Part shown: piece after piece, positions 27,093 through 36,966 of the stretch
How the letters are laid out: every line of letters begins with the position of its first letter
Position numbering within the stretch: position 1 is the stretch's first letter
Origin: Cryomorphaceae bacterium
Lineage (GTDB): Bacteria; Bacteroidota; Bacteroidia; Flavobacteriales; Schleiferiaceae
DNA length: 64,000 nucleotides
Direction of reading: 5' to 3'
Assembly (NCBI GenBank): GCA_011525035.1
Contig: WTIZ01000054.1
Coordinates: 76,307-140,306 of the forward strand
Notes under the pieces: generated by a model
Database searches by the model: none
Told to the model about the DNA's origin: nothing
What the model saw: the letters and a program-made list of their open reading frames with translations, nothing else
Program-made: the position numbers and the translations under genes

Positions 27093-28413
27093 TGTATTCG
27101 GGTTCATTTTAATGGCTCAAGGTCAATCGCAAACCGTGGATGGTGTCGTAGCCATCGTGGGAGGTGATATTATTTTGAAGAGTGAGGTGGACGAGCAATA
27201 CGATATTATGCGTCGCCAAAACTTTGGAGAAGAATTGAGCGAGTGTGCGGTCTTCGAAGAGTTGTTGTTCCAAAAACTACTTATTCACCATGCTGCCATT
27301 GATTCGGTAACTGTTGGTGAAGAAGAAGTAGAATCTAATATGGATCGCCGTATTCAGCAGCTCATCGCGCAAATGGGCGACCAGAAAAAGCTCGAGGAAT
27401 TTTACGAAAAGTCCGTGGTAGAAATCAAAGAGGATATGCGAACTCTGATTCGTGACCAGCTCACGGCTCAACGCATGCAGATGACGGTTGTAGAAGGTAT
27501 TGAAGTCACGCCTTCTGAGGTTCGTGAGTACTACGAAAACCTTCCGCAGGACAGCATTCCCTTGATCAATGAAGAGGTAGAGCTTAGCCAAATCGTGAAA
27601 TATCCGGAGATTTCGAAAGAAGCAGAGCAGGAGGTAATCGACAAGCTGAAATCATTGAAGGAGCGTATTGAAAACGGAACGTCCTTTTCTTCAATGGCCA
27701 TCTTGTATAGTGAAGATCCTGGATCAAACAAGAAAGGTGGAGAATACAAAGCCATTCAGCGCGGTGTGTTCGTCAAGGAATTCGAGGCCATTGCATTCAA
27801 TTTAAAGCGTGGTGAGATCAGTGATCCATTCAAAACGGAGTTTGGTTATCACATCGTTCAACTGCTCGAGAAACGTGGAGAAGAGCTGGACTTGCGCCAT
27901 ATTCTGATTAAACCAAAGATGACTCAGGAGAACTTGCAGGAAGCAAAGAATTTCCTAGACAGTATCGCTGTAGCAATTAGCAATGGTGATATGACCTTTG
28001 AAGAGGCAGCCAATAAGTACTCGGAAGATGAGCAGACCAAGTTTAACGGCGGGCAGATGAGTAATTTCCAAAGCGGTAACAACCGTTTCGAAGTAAGTGC
28101 GCTGGATAGAGGTCTATTTGCAGTGGTAAATAAAATGGAGCAAGGCCAGATTTCTGAGACGGGTTACTTCCAAAGCCAGGACCAACGTGAAGCTTTCCGC
28201 ATCGTACGCTTGGACAAGAAATTTGAACCGCACAAAGCAAATCTAGACATCGACTTTACACGAATTAAAGGTTTTGCATTGCAGGAGAAGCAAAGCAGAA
28301 TTGTGGAAGAGTGGAAGGAAGAAAAACTCGTGGAAACCTTCGTGAAAATCAACACAGGGTATTTTTCATGCGACCAAACGCTTGCTAACTGGAACAGTAA
28401 CAGAGATGACTGA
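27058..28413 (+). CDS. SurA-like periplasmic chaperone / peptidyl-prolyl isomerase
   Basis: 451 residues with a signal peptide (LKKATYLFLSVFGFILMAQG) and the SurA N-domain (VDGVVAIVGGDIILKSEVDE). Two parvulin domains follow (VELSQIVKYP ... FGYHIVQLLEKR, about 180-280; LDLRHILIKPKM onward, about 285-385). SurA delivers unfolded beta-barrel proteins to the BAM complex. The start at 27058 is needed to keep the signal peptide, so the overlap with the preceding gene is probably real. The stop overlaps the moxR start by 8 bp. Confidence 0.88.
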   Translation: MQLKKATYLFLSVFGFILMAQGQSQTVDGVVAIVGGDIILKSEVDEQYDIMRRQNFGEELSECAVFEELLFQKLLIHHAAIDSVTVGEEEVESNMDRRIQQLIAQMGDQKKLEEFYEKSVVEIKEDMRTLIRDQLTAQRMQMTVVEGIEVTPSEVREYYENLPQDSIPLINEEVELSQIVKYPEISKEAEQEVIDKLKSLKERIENGTSFSSMAILYSEDPGSNKKGGEYKAIQRGVFVKEFEAIAFNLKRGEISDPFKTEFGYHIVQLLEKRGEELDLRHILIKPKMTQENLQEAKNFLDSIAVAISNGDMTFEEAANKYSEDEQTKFNGGQMSNFQSGNNRFEVSALDRGLFAVVNKMEQGQISETGYFQSQDQREAFRIVRLDKKFEPHKANLDIDFTRIKGFALQEKQSRIVEEWKEEKLVETFVKINTGYFSCDQTLANWNSNRDD

Positions 28414-29368
28414 TAATCAGGTCATAGCAACACTCGAGCAAGCACCAGCGAAACTTAGTGCCTTTAAAAAAGAGGTTGCTAAGGTCATTGTTGGACAGCA
28501 AGAAGCCGTTGATTTAATCACTCAGAGCATCCTTGTGGGAGGCCACAGTCTCTTGATAGGTGTTCCTGGGTTGGCGAAGACGTTGCTGGTAACCACCGTG
28601 AGCAAGGCCTTGGGATTAGATTTTGCCCGCATCCAGTTCACTCCCGATTTAATGCCAACGGACATTACAGGTACCGAAGTGCTTACTAAGGAACGTTCGT
28701 TTGAGTTTCGCAAAGGGCCGGTGTTTGCCAACGTCGTACTTGCAGATGAAATCAACAGAACTCCTCCTAAAACACAAGCGGCGCTTTTAGAAGCAATGCA
28801 AGAGAAACGCGTCAGTGTAGGTGGCGTCTCGTACGATTTACCGAAACCGTTCTTCGTACTAGCAACTCAAAATCCCATTGAGCAGGAGGGTACCTATCCT
28901 TTACCAGAGGCGCAGCTCGATCGCTTTTTATTCAACATTGCTGTTGGATATCCAACGCAGGAAGAGGAACAGCAGGTCGTTAAGCAAACAACTACAAGCA
29001 CAGAAACAAGTGTTGAGCAGGTATTTACTGCACAGGAAATTATAGACCTTCAAACAGCGCTAAAGCGATTACCTGTGGTTGATGAGACTATTGATTATGC
29101 GGTTTCTTTGGTGCGTAAAACACGACCAGGTGCTGAAGGTGCTCATCCAAAAGCAAATGAATACTTGAACTGGGGCGCTGGACCGCGTGCCAGCCAAAAC
29201 TTGATTCTGGCAGCTAAGGCTGTTTCCATTATGCACGGTGCAGGTTCTCCGACTGTCGAGCACGTAAAAGCTGTAGCCAAGCCTATTTTAAGACACCGAA
29301 TTGTAGTGAATTACAAGGCGAAGGCTGAGGGTTTAAATGCCGATGACATCATTGACGCATTATTGTAG
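28406..29368 (+). CDS. MoxR-family AAA ATPase
   Basis: 320 residues with the canonical MoxR motifs: Walker A GVPGLAKT, Walker B VVLADEINRTPPKTQAALLE, sensor 1 LATQNPIEQEGTYPLPEAQ and the arginine region LDRFLFN. Members act as chaperones for metal-cofactor or envelope proteins, usually beside DUF58 and VWA (Bat) genes. No such genes follow here; a two-component system does. The ATG at 28406 overlaps the SurA stop, and an upstream in-frame TTG was not used. It differs clearly from the ChlI-like ATPase at 3946. Confidence 0.92.
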   Translation: MTDNQVIATLEQAPAKLSAFKKEVAKVIVGQQEAVDLITQSILVGGHSLLIGVPGLAKTLLVTTVSKALGLDFARIQFTPDLMPTDITGTEVLTKERSFEFRKGPVFANVVLADEINRTPPKTQAALLEAMQEKRVSVGGVSYDLPKPFFVLATQNPIEQEGTYPLPEAQLDRFLFNIAVGYPTQEEEQQVVKQTTTSTETSVEQVFTAQEIIDLQTALKRLPVVDETIDYAVSLVRKTRPGAEGAHPKANEYLNWGAGPRASQNLILAAKAVSIMHGAGSPTVEHVKAVAKPILRHRIVVNYKAKAEGLNADDIIDALL

Positions 29369-29425
29369 GTGTTAAACGGCGTTAAAACTCGTACATTGAA
29401 ATAGTTCGAGTAGTACATTCGCCCT

Positions 29426-30832
29426 ATGTTCCAAAGCATCCTAGATCATTTAAAGGCAAATTCTATCACTGCAGTATTGACAGCGGCTGTTATCGGTGCG
29501 CTATTTCTACAGTTGAATCTTTTATCTGGTCAATTAGAATTACAGCGTCAACAGTTTGAACAACAAGTTGGTACGACTTCAACGAGTTTAAATGAGCGCG
29601 TACGCATGTTTGTTCGTCGTAAAAGCATGGGGGCTTTTAGCAATAGAAGCGCCGCGGATAGTACGGTGACGATTACAACACCAATGGGGCAGACGACTTT
29701 GCGTTGGACTACAGGACAGGTCCCAAATGCTATGGGGTTCTCAGATTCCTCCCTGTTCGAAGGGTTAATAGATAACTTTCAGAATTCACTGCCTTGGTCT
29801 GCACAAGTCACCCAGGTTGAACTTGATAGCATCATCAATGCACAACTCCTTCAAAACGGCGTGCGAACTTCACCGAAATGGGCAATCGTTGAAAATGGCT
29901 ACCTCAGTAATCTAGCTTCGGCCGAATTTGATCCAAATCTGACCACATTTAATTATGTCTTGGCTGAAAGTTTTTTCGGACCCACTAGACAGTTGCTCCT
30001 TTATTTTCCATCAGAGAAATTTTATTTAGCCCGACGTGTATACATGTCATTGATTGCCTCTCTGCTGTTTTCTGCAGTAATACTGGTGGCATTCTTTGGA
30101 GTGCAACGTCAAGGTCGCAAGCAGAAGCGCTTGGCAGAAGTAAAGAGTGACTTCATCAATAACATGTCTCATGAGTTCAAGACACCACTTGCGACAATAA
30201 ATTTAGCAGTGGATGCATTGATGAAAAATGGTGAGAAGATGACTCCATCGCAGATGCAGAGCTATTTGAACATAGTTAAGAAAGAAAATAAGCGGATGAA
30301 TGCCCAAATGGAGAGCGTCCTTCAGATGTCAATGATGGATAAAGAAGAGCTCACCCTAGATAAGGCGGCGATGGATATTTCCGAAGTATTGACTGAGGCC
30401 GTTCAGCACTTCAAACTTGCCGTTCAAGAAAAGCAGGGGTGGATTGATTTAAACATTACTGAAGGCAACTATTCCTACTTTGGAGACCGTACTCAGTTCA
30501 AAAGTGCATTGACAAATCTTATCGATAATGCGGTGAAGTACAGCAATGGAACGCCAAAGATTAGTATTCAGATGACACATTCCACGAAGGCCTTTACCAT
30601 TTTAGTGCGCGATAGAGGTATCGGTATGGATGAGGACACATTGAATCAAGTCTTTGATCGATTCTACCGTGCGACTAAAGGCAATATTCATGATGTAAAG
30701 GGGCACGGATTGGGCCTTTCGTTCGTTAAAGAAATTATAGAAAAGCACCGGGGAACCATTTCTGTTCAAAGTGTTGAAGGAGAGGGTACCACGTTCAAAG
30801 TAGTATTAGAAAACATCCCACACAATGACTAA
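29426..30832 (+). CDS. Sensor histidine kinase
   Basis: 468 residues. A TM helix near the N-terminus (about 14-32) and a second (about 205-225) enclose a roughly 170-residue periplasmic sensor domain. There is no obvious HAMP domain. The HisKA box has His249 (NNMSHEFKTPLATINLAV), followed by the HATPase N box (LTNLIDNAVKYSNG), G1 (DRGIGMDEDTL), F box (VFDRFYRATKG) and G2 (GHGLGLSFVKEI). The arrangement resembles RprX-type kinases of Bacteroides. It overlaps its response regulator by 8 bp. Confidence 0.93.
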   Translation: MFQSILDHLKANSITAVLTAAVIGALFLQLNLLSGQLELQRQQFEQQVGTTSTSLNERVRMFVRRKSMGAFSNRSAADSTVTITTPMGQTTLRWTTGQVPNAMGFSDSSLFEGLIDNFQNSLPWSAQVTQVELDSIINAQLLQNGVRTSPKWAIVENGYLSNLASAEFDPNLTTFNYVLAESFFGPTRQLLLYFPSEKFYLARRVYMSLIASLLFSAVILVAFFGVQRQGRKQKRLAEVKSDFINNMSHEFKTPLATINLAVDALMKNGEKMTPSQMQSYLNIVKKENKRMNAQMESVLQMSMMDKEELTLDKAAMDISEVLTEAVQHFKLAVQEKQGWIDLNITEGNYSYFGDRTQFKSALTNLIDNAVKYSNGTPKISIQMTHSTKAFTILVRDRGIGMDEDTLNQVFDRFYRATKGNIHDVKGHGLGLSFVKEIIEKHRGTISVQSVEGEGTTFKVVLENIPHND

Positions 30833-31511
30833 GCAACGTATTTTACTTGTTGAAGACGACACGAATTTTGGAAACCTACTTCGTGATACATTGATGTTTA
30901 ACGATTTTGAGGTTGACCTAGAACGCGACGGTGTACAAGGGTTAAGAGCTTACAAACAAGGAGAGTATGACCTGTGTATCTTCGACATCATGATGCCTAA
31001 AAAAGACGGTTTAACCCTTGCTACCGAAGTGAAGGCAATCGACAATGGCCAGCCGCTTATCTTCTTAACAGCAAAAGGTCAAAAGGAAGATATCATTGCA
31101 GGCTACAGTGCAGGGGCTGATGATTACTTGGTTAAACCGTTTGACACAGACGTCTTGCTTTATAAAATTCAGGCAATCATTGGTCGTAATCTTGCAGATA
31201 TAGAGGAGGAGCCGGATGAAATCCAAATAGGAAAGTTGACATTCAAACCAAAGATCCGTCAGCTAATAGTAGGGGATTCAATCACGAAACTTAGTCCAAA
31301 AGAGTGCGATTTGCTAAAACTCTTAGCGGCTCATAAAAATCAACTGCTACCAAGATCGAAGGCCTTGCTCAAGATTTGGAAGGAAGACAACTACTTCACA
31401 GGGCGCTCGATGGATGTTTACGTCGCGAAACTTCGTAAATACTTGAAGGTGGACGAGAGTCTTCGTATTGAAAATGTACACGGCGAAGGATTCCGATTGG
31501 TACAAGATTAA
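30825..31511 (+). CDS. OmpR-family response regulator
   Basis: 228 residues. The receiver domain has Asp9-Asp11-type acidic residues ([10 protein letters not shown]), phospho-acceptor Asp54 ([13 protein letters not shown]), Thr in FLTAKGQ and the lysine in [10 protein letters not shown]-terminal winged helix follows, with [20 protein letters not shown] and [15 protein letters not shown]. It resembles RprY. The target genes are unknown. It ends 4 bp inside the convergent photolyase gene. Confidence 0.94.
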   Translation: MTKQRILLVEDDTNFGNLLRDTLMFNDFEVDLERDGVQGLRAYKQGEYDLCIFDIMMPKKDGLTLATEVKAIDNGQPLIFLTAKGQKEDIIAGYSAGADDYLVKPFDTDVLLYKIQAIIGRNLADIEEEPDEIQIGKLTFKPKIRQLIVGDSITKLSPKECDLLKLLAAHKNQLLPRSKALLKIWKEDNYFTGRSMDVYVAKLRKYLKVDESLRIENVHGEGFRLVQD

Positions 31512-32965
31512 GATTTCCGAGGTCCAGGATTCACATGCTTGTTCAGGATTCGACGTGCTTCCTTTTTAGTGCTTTTTTCTTTTCTCTTCGCATAGAGCGT
31601 ATCGCTCGCTCTTTTCCGAGCTTTTCCTAAATCTATCACTGGTTCTAAGGGGTATGAACCCGTATTGTAGCCTTGCATGGTTAGTTCCATTGGTGGAATC
31701 TTCCAAGGTTCATGGATGTATGGAGCCGGTATTTGAAATAGCTCGGGTACCCATTGTTTTATGAAGGCTCCCTTGGGGTCGTGGTCTTGACTTTGCTTCA
31801 CTGGATTGTAGATTCTAATGGTATTTACACCGGTATATCCGCTCTGCATTTGAAATTGGGCATAATGAATACCAGGCTCGAAATCCGTAAATAATGATGC
31901 TAGGTAGTCTGCACCTGGCTTCCAAGGTTGCCATAGGTATTGGCTGTAAAAACTCACTACCATGGCACGCATTCTAAAATTCAGATATCCTGTGGCGGTA
32001 AGACATCGCATACATGCGTCAACCAGCGGTACTCCTGTTTTCCCTTCTTTCCAAGCGGTAAATAGTTTTGGATCAAACACCTTACTCTCATCGATGGCTG
32101 TGTAGGCTCTGTTAATGGGTAGGAATTCGTATTCCCATTCGCTTTCAAACTTTTGAATAAAGTGTGCTTGCCATCTCAATCGATCCGCAAATGCACGGAT
32201 ATTGCGCTTGGAACCAGGGATATCTGTTACTTCCATGATCTGGACCAATTGTCGCACACTGACGTTTCCCCAGGCAAGATGTGGTGATATTCGGCTGCAC
32301 CCTTTTCGAGATTCTTGGGGTTTGGAAATGCTGTATGCGTATCGAGAAATCCGTTTTGTTAAAAAGCTTCTGATAATGCTGTGTGCACGACGTTCACCTC
32401 CGCGCTGAAAAAACGGGTGTTCCTCGAAGACGGTAGGCATTAACTCGGCAAAGTTGGGCGCGGCTAATGCACGCTCGCTAATCTGTTTTAAATCAATATT
32501 AATCAGGGGTTGCGCGGCATCATGGTGCCATTTTTTGACCCAGTCTCTCCGGTTTCTTAGGCCACGTCGAACGCCATTGGCATCAGATTCTAGCCATGGT
32601 ATCCCATGTGATTTAAAGAGTTTATGGATGGCAATATCACGATCAAAAGTATGTTTAATACCAGTTTCCTTGTGGCTAAAGACACGAACAATATCATAGT
32701 TAGCTATGAGCTTCTTGAAAAAATCTAGAGCTTCAGTACGGATGAAATGAACGGTGCCATTGCCAGCTTGCTGATTAAGATCTTCAATAGAGTCCGCAAT
32801 AAATCTCAGGTGCCTTTCGTCGTATTGTTGGAGCTCAAACAGCGAAGGTTCGTACAAGGCAAAATACAGCGTTGGAAGATTACCTTGAATACTTTCATAA
32901 ACGGGCTTATTATCAAACCACCGCAGATCGCGCTTGAACCAAACAAGTTGAATTTTTTGACGCAT
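31508..32965 (-). CDS. Cryptochrome/photolyase-family flavoprotein (divergent clade)
   Basis: 485 residues. The N-terminal Rossmann-like antenna domain opens with [18 protein letters not shown]. The FAD-binding domain contains [33 protein letters not shown] and the segment near residues 363-385 that reads [10 protein letters not shown] ... IRIYNP where class I photolyases have GGWQWAASTG ... FRIFNP. The tryptophan pair of that motif is therefore absent (hand alignment). A basic C-terminal tail follows. It is the last gene of an SDR / flavin-reductase-like / photolyase operon. It could be a repair enzyme or a light sensor. Confidence 0.87.
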   Translation of the reverse strand: MRQKIQLVWFKRDLRWFDNKPVYESIQGNLPTLYFALYEPSLFELQQYDERHLRFIADSIEDLNQQAGNGTVHFIRTEALDFFKKLIANYDIVRVFSHKETGIKHTFDRDIAIHKLFKSHGIPWLESDANGVRRGLRNRRDWVKKWHHDAAQPLINIDLKQISERALAAPNFAELMPTVFEEHPFFQRGGERRAHSIIRSFLTKRISRYAYSISKPQESRKGCSRISPHLAWGNVSVRQLVQIMEVTDIPGSKRNIRAFADRLRWQAHFIQKFESEWEYEFLPINRAYTAIDESKVFDPKLFTAWKEGKTGVPLVDACMRCLTATGYLNFRMRAMVVSFYSQYLWQPWKPGADYLASLFTDFEPGIHYAQFQMQSGYTGVNTIRIYNPVKQSQDHDPKGAFIKQWVPELFQIPAPYIHEPWKIPPMELTMQGYNTGSYPLEPVIDLGKARKRASDTLYAKRKEKSTKKEARRILNKHVNPGPRKS

Positions 32966-33591
32966 CAGAATCCGTATTTAGCGGCATTCGGGTAGGGGAG
33001 CTTTATGGCTGTTTCTGTGGTGGTATATTGTCGTAAACCTATAGCGAGAGTTGGTGGTGTATCAAAAGAAACCTGTCCTTCTTCATCGACTTTCAATGCT
33101 ACGCCTGTCGTGATACTTTTAATTTGACCTACGGTATAAACGCAGCCGTTATTGAGCGTAAAGCGTTCTACAAATTCAAGTGATATAGCATATAGGTAGT
33201 CCTTTGGTAGAGGATGTGGACAGCCTTCAACGTGGCATGTAGATGCTTCCAGCACATCGAGCTCAAAAGTGCCTTCAGGTGCATTCATGCTCACTTCATG
33301 AACTAGGTTTACCTGATTGAAGGGCATACAAACCAGAGTCAGTGGGCTGCCGTTCAAGAAATTTTGAAGTGTATGACGCTTGCCGTTATCCGGTCGAAAC
33401 AAGATGCTCATCTGCGCAGGATGGGCACCTACGTGTGTTACGTTAGTTAACGTAGAGGCATTTAAACGTCCATGGCTATCGGCAGTAATAGCGATAAAGG
33501 CCGTTCGGACTCCAGACAAACTATTGATAAGCGTGGTGCGTGCTTGACGATCCATGCTATTCAGGGAAGTGCTGTCTAAGAGGATTGACAT
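32965..33591 (-). CDS. Flavin-reductase-like (FMN-binding split barrel) protein
   Basis: 208 residues resembling the flavin reductase/flavoredoxin family: [20 protein letters not shown], then [20 protein letters not shown] and [20 protein letters not shown]. These proteins bind FMN and reduce or sense flavin. It overlaps the photolyase start by 1 bp and is 1 bp downstream of the SDR stop. Co-expression with a flavin-dependent photolyase suggests supplying or tuning reduced flavin, which is inference. Confidence 0.75.
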   Translation of the reverse strand: MSILLDSTSLNSMDRQARTTLINSLSGVRTAFIAITADSHGRLNASTLTNVTHVGAHPAQMSILFRPDNGKRHTLQNFLNGSPLTLVCMPFNQVNLVHEVSMNAPEGTFELDVLEASTCHVEGCPHPLPKDYLYAISLEFVERFTLNNGCVYTVGQIKSITTGVALKVDEEGQVSFDTPPTLAIGLRQYTTTETAIKLPYPNAAKYGF

Positions 33592-33592
33592 T

Positions 33593-34279
33593 TTAAAGTA
33601 CGCTTTGGCCGCCGTCGATGTGTATGATTTGCCCGGTCATCCAAGAGCTCTTATCGCTCAACAAAAAGGCGGTCATCTCCGCAATATCATTGGCCTCTCC
33701 AACACGTTTCATTGGATTGTTATTGCCCATGGCTTCTTTCTTCTCGGGAGTACTCAATAATTTACCGGCCAATGGGGTGTCGGTCAGTGAAGGGGCGATA
33801 CAATTTATTCTCGCTTTTGGTGCCCATTCACTTGCAATAGCTCTGGTCAAGCCTTCGATGGCACCTTTAGAAGCACTGACTGTGGCATGAAAAGGCATTC
33901 CCCTTTGAACAGCAACCGTAGAGTAGAGTACCACTGAAGGGATGCTGTTTGCATTGAAGTTTTTATAAGCAGCTTGTAGCGCTTTAATAGCACCCATAAC
34001 GTGCAGCTGGAAATCAGCTTCAAATACCTCGGTTTTGAGGCCACGGAAGGGTTTGAGGTTGATGGAGCCTACACTGTACACAAGACCGTCAATGTCTTCT
34101 GGCATTTGATCTTCCCAAGAATCCTCAAGGACATCAAATTCCTCCCATTCTATGGTATGTGCAGGCCCTTCATAAGGTGTTCTGCTGAATACTGTGACTT
34201 GGTGACCTTCTGCGGCGAGCAGTTCTGCGGTTTCTTTTCCAATGCCTTTGCTTCCGCCAACGATTACGTATTTCTTCAT
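33593..34279 (-). CDS. Short-chain dehydrogenase/reductase lacking the catalytic tyrosine
   Basis: 228 residues with the SDR cofactor motif VGGSKGIGKETAEL and the C-terminal SLTDTPLAGKLL and SWMTGQIIHIDGGQSVL. The YxxxK active site reads VSASK, with Val134 in the Tyr position and Lys138 kept. The upstream catalytic Ser position appears to be Thr121 (S120-T121), and the NNAG motif is replaced by YSVGS. A classical oxidoreductase mechanism is therefore doubtful. It is first in the operon with the flavin-reductase-like and photolyase genes. Confidence 0.88.
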   Translation of the reverse strand: MKKYVIVGGSKGIGKETAELLAAEGHQVTVFSRTPYEGPAHTIEWEEFDVLEDSWEDQMPEDIDGLVYSVGSINLKPFRGLKTEVFEADFQLHVMGAIKALQAAYKNFNANSIPSVVLYSTVAVQRGMPFHATVSASKGAIEGLTRAIASEWAPKARINCIAPSLTDTPLAGKLLSTPEKKEAMGNNNPMKRVGEANDIAEMTAFLLSDKSSWMTGQIIHIDGGQSVL

Positions 34280-34385
34280 TTTTAGTCTAATGTTCTAAGA
34301 TTCTAAACGCATTTTCAGCAGTGCGGTTCAGTTATTCTACTAAAATTGGCCGCTTGTGCGTAATTTGAGGGCACAACTTCTTGCC

Positions 34386-35903
34386 ATGACACAAAATATC
34401 ATTCTAGGGGCTTCTCCTTTATCCTATTCAGAATATGAATCCATTGCGAAAGGCAATGCCACAATTGCCCTAGATGCTGCGGCAGCGGAACGCATTCGCA
34501 ACTCACGTGCCTTCTTAGAAGAACGTACCAAAACACGTAAAACGCCCATATATGGGGTGAATACGGGATTTGGGGCATTGTGTAACGTAGTGGTGGACAA
34601 TGATGATCTAGGCAGGTTACAGACAAATTTGGTGCGTTCGCACGCTTGTGGTGCCGGTGCTGTAGTGGGTCAGCATATCGTCCGATTGATGATGGCCTTG
34701 AAGGTTCAGAGTTTTGCAGTTGGAGTAAGTGGCATTCGTTTAGAAGTTGTTGAGCAAATCATCTCCATGTTTAATAGCGGTGCCGTGCCGGTAATTTATG
34801 AGTTGGGCTCTTTGGGCGCTTCCGGTGATTTAGCGCCACTTGCACACATGTCCTTGCCGTTATTGGGTGAGGGTGAAGTGTATTTGAATGATGAGAGAAT
34901 TTCTACCTCAAAAGCGTTGCAGGTTCTTGGAAATAGTGCTTGGCGACCGTTTGAGCTGGCTTCAAAAGAAGGATTAGCACTTTTGAACGGTACACAGTTT
35001 ATGTCGGCACACGGTATTTACGCGCTTATACAGGCACGTAGAATTGATTTTTTGGCAGATCAATTGGCCGCCTTGTCGACTTTAGCATACGACGGACGAA
35101 TAGAGCCTTTTACTCCGGGAGTACATTTAACTAGGCCGCATCGAGGTCAGTTGCTTACGGCAAAGCGCATATTACAGTGGTTAGAACCTTGTCATGCTAT
35201 GCATCGAGAAAAGGAGCATGTACAAGATCCGTACTCTTTCCGTTGTGTACCTCAGGTTCACGGTGCTTCGAAAGGAGCATTAAAACACATGATGGATGTT
35301 TTTGAAGTTGAAGTAAATGCAGCAACTGATAATCCGGTTGTTCTCAGCGAGGAGGGACGTGTAATTAGTGCGGGTAATTTTCATGGACAGCCGTTGGCTT
35401 TAGCCTTGGACTATGGAGCCCTTGCTGTACATGAGTATGGAAGCATATCCGAGCGAAGAACCTATCAACTCATATCTGGCCGCAGGGGATTGCCGCCATT
35501 CTTGGTCAAGAATCCTGGTATAAATTCAGGTCTAATGATTGCTCAATACACAGCGGCAAGTATGGTCAGTCAAAACAAGCAGCTATGTACTCCAGCATCA
35601 GCGGATAGTATTGAAAGTTCCAACGGCCAAGAAGATCACGTAAGTATGGGGGCAAATGCCGCAACGAAGTTGCTGAAGGTAGTGGACAATGTATACGGTA
35701 TTCTTGGAGTTGAATTGTTGAATGCAGCTCAGGCCTTGTGGCTAAGAGGTGAGGAGATTCAAGGACCACTTGGTGAACTCTACCATGAATTCATAACCGA
35801 AAGTCCGGCGATTGAAGAGGATATTTACTTGCATGAGCGGATGGAATTGGCCAAAAACTTCCTAAAGAATCGTGCGCTTGATGAGCGTGCTTTACTTTTG
35901 TAG
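34386..35903 (+). CDS. hutH: Histidine ammonia-lyase
   Basis: Deaminates histidine to urocanate using the autocatalytic MIO cofactor formed from Ala145-Ser146-Gly147 (GSLGASGDLAPLAH). It has 505 residues, normal length. The selectivity loop reads NLVRSHACGAG with Ser85-His86, as in histidine rather than tyrosine lyases. Tyr56 (IYGVNTGFG) and NGQEDHVSMGANAA are conserved. The ATG at 34386 was chosen over an in-frame GTG 30 bp upstream. No other hut genes are nearby, so histidine degradation would rely on genes elsewhere. DUF493 follows after 15 bp. Confidence 0.9.
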   Translation: MTQNIILGASPLSYSEYESIAKGNATIALDAAAAERIRNSRAFLEERTKTRKTPIYGVNTGFGALCNVVVDNDDLGRLQTNLVRSHACGAGAVVGQHIVRLMMALKVQSFAVGVSGIRLEVVEQIISMFNSGAVPVIYELGSLGASGDLAPLAHMSLPLLGEGEVYLNDERISTSKALQVLGNSAWRPFELASKEGLALLNGTQFMSAHGIYALIQARRIDFLADQLAALSTLAYDGRIEPFTPGVHLTRPHRGQLLTAKRILQWLEPCHAMHREKEHVQDPYSFRCVPQVHGASKGALKHMMDVFEVEVNAATDNPVVLSEEGRVISAGNFHGQPLALALDYGALAVHEYGSISERRTYQLISGRRGLPPFLVKNPGINSGLMIAQYTAASMVSQNKQLCTPASADSIESSNGQEDHVSMGANAATKLLKVVDNVYGILGVELLNAAQALWLRGEEIQGPLGELYHEFITESPAIEEDIYLHERMELAKNFLKNRALDERALLL

Positions 35904-35918
35904 TAGAATTCAATCCCT

Positions 35919-36191
35919 ATGAGTCAAGATCCTTGGAAAGGCCTGCGCGAGAAATTAGAGGAGCGCAAATGGCCAGCAGTATATCTCTTCAAATTTATTG
36001 TACCTGCTGATAATCAAAAGGTAGCGCAAACTGAGGCGTTGTTTGATAGTGATACGGCGCAGATTGAGCTGCGTAAGAGTAAAACCGGGAAGTTCGTTTC
36101 GGTTAGTGCCAAAGAAATGATGATGGACGTCGATTCCGTTATACAGCGCTATGAAGAGGCAGTCAAAATACCAGGTTTAATGGCGCTATAA
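35919..36191 (+). CDS. DUF493-family (YbeD-like) protein
   Basis: 90 residues with the ferredoxin-like DUF493 fold: YLFKFIVPADNQKV, LRKSKTGKFVSVSAKEMM and DSVIQRYEEAVKIPGLMAL. E. coli YbeD has an ACT-like fold and no firmly established function. It probably shares a transcript with hutH. It ends 1 bp from the convergent TIGR02757 gene. Confidence 0.87.
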   Translation: MSQDPWKGLREKLEERKWPAVYLFKFIVPADNQKVAQTEALFDSDTAQIELRKSKTGKFVSVSAKEMMMDVDSVIQRYEEAVKIPGLMAL

Positions 36192-36192
36192 G

Positions 36193-36966
36193 CTATTTCC
36201 AACCCTCATAAACACCCAGCCCGAAAAGGGCATAATCTAATCTTGCAGGGTCATTAGGTTCGATTTTACGAACAGCACCGTCAAGTTCTAATACAGCCTT
36301 CCAGTCGCTTTGCTTTCGTTTTAGAAGTCCAAGGCTGCGTGCCACTCGGCCGCTATGTACATCAAGCGGAAGCGACAATAACGAAGGGTTTATGTCCCAA
36401 ATTCCGAAATCAATCCCTTCCTTGGCACTGCGAGTCATCCAGCGCGAATACATGGTGATGCGTTTACAAGCGCTCCCTTTTGTAGGGTCACCAAAGTGTT
36501 TTGCCGCCCGATTAGGCAAGCCGTTATCGAGTAAATATCGCTTAAAGGCAGTGTAAGCGGCTCCTAAATGCTCTTGACCATCGAGGTGTTGCCCAAAGAA
36601 ATCCCCAATACTATCGTATTCTGAATACAACACTTTTAATGCGCTGATCAGACCCTTGATATCCTCTGCTTGAAAGGTGCGGTGCACGAATCCGTTAAAG
36701 GTTTCAAGGTCATTTGTGCTGGCATTTTTTACGAAATCTGCCGGTGCATTATCCATGCGCTCGATGAGATCTTCACTTTTGGCAATAATGGTCTTGCGTT
36801 GTCCCCAAGCCAATGTTGCCGCGAGCAGACCACTGATTTCTATATCGTCGTTTTGGCTAAAGCGATGGGGGATAAGAATGGGATCTTCTTCAATGAAGCT
36901 TTTTCGAGCATATAAATCAGCTTTTTCCAGTAGGAAATCACGCAGTTCGCTCTTTTTAAGTTTCAT
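36193..36966 (-). CDS. TIGR02757-family protein
   Basis: 257 residues, recognised as TIGR02757 (DUF2400): ISGLLAATLAWGQRKTII near the N-terminus, SACKRITMYSRWMTRSAKEG, and LSLPLDVHSGRVARSLGLLK. The helical layout recalls HhH-GPD DNA glycosylases, but the function is unestablished. It starts 1 bp after the stop of the ABC ATPase gene, so both are in one minus-strand operon. Confidence 0.87.
   Translation of the reverse strand: MKLKKSELRDFLLEKADLYARKSFIEEDPILIPHRFSQNDDIEISGLLAATLAWGQRKTIIAKSEDLIERMDNAPADFVKNASTNDLETFNGFVHRTFQAEDIKGLISALKVLYSEYDSIGDFFGQHLDGQEHLGAAYTAFKRYLLDNGLPNRAAKHFGDPTKGSACKRITMYSRWMTRSAKEGIDFGIWDINPSLLSLPLDVHSGRVARSLGLLKRKQSDWKAVLELDGAVRKIEPNDPARLDYALFGLGVYEGWK

Noticed and set aside
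29369..29425. Short imperfect dyad (ACTCG ... CGAGT) between moxR and the histidine kinase
   Set aside because: Only 5-bp arms with a long spacer; expected by chance.
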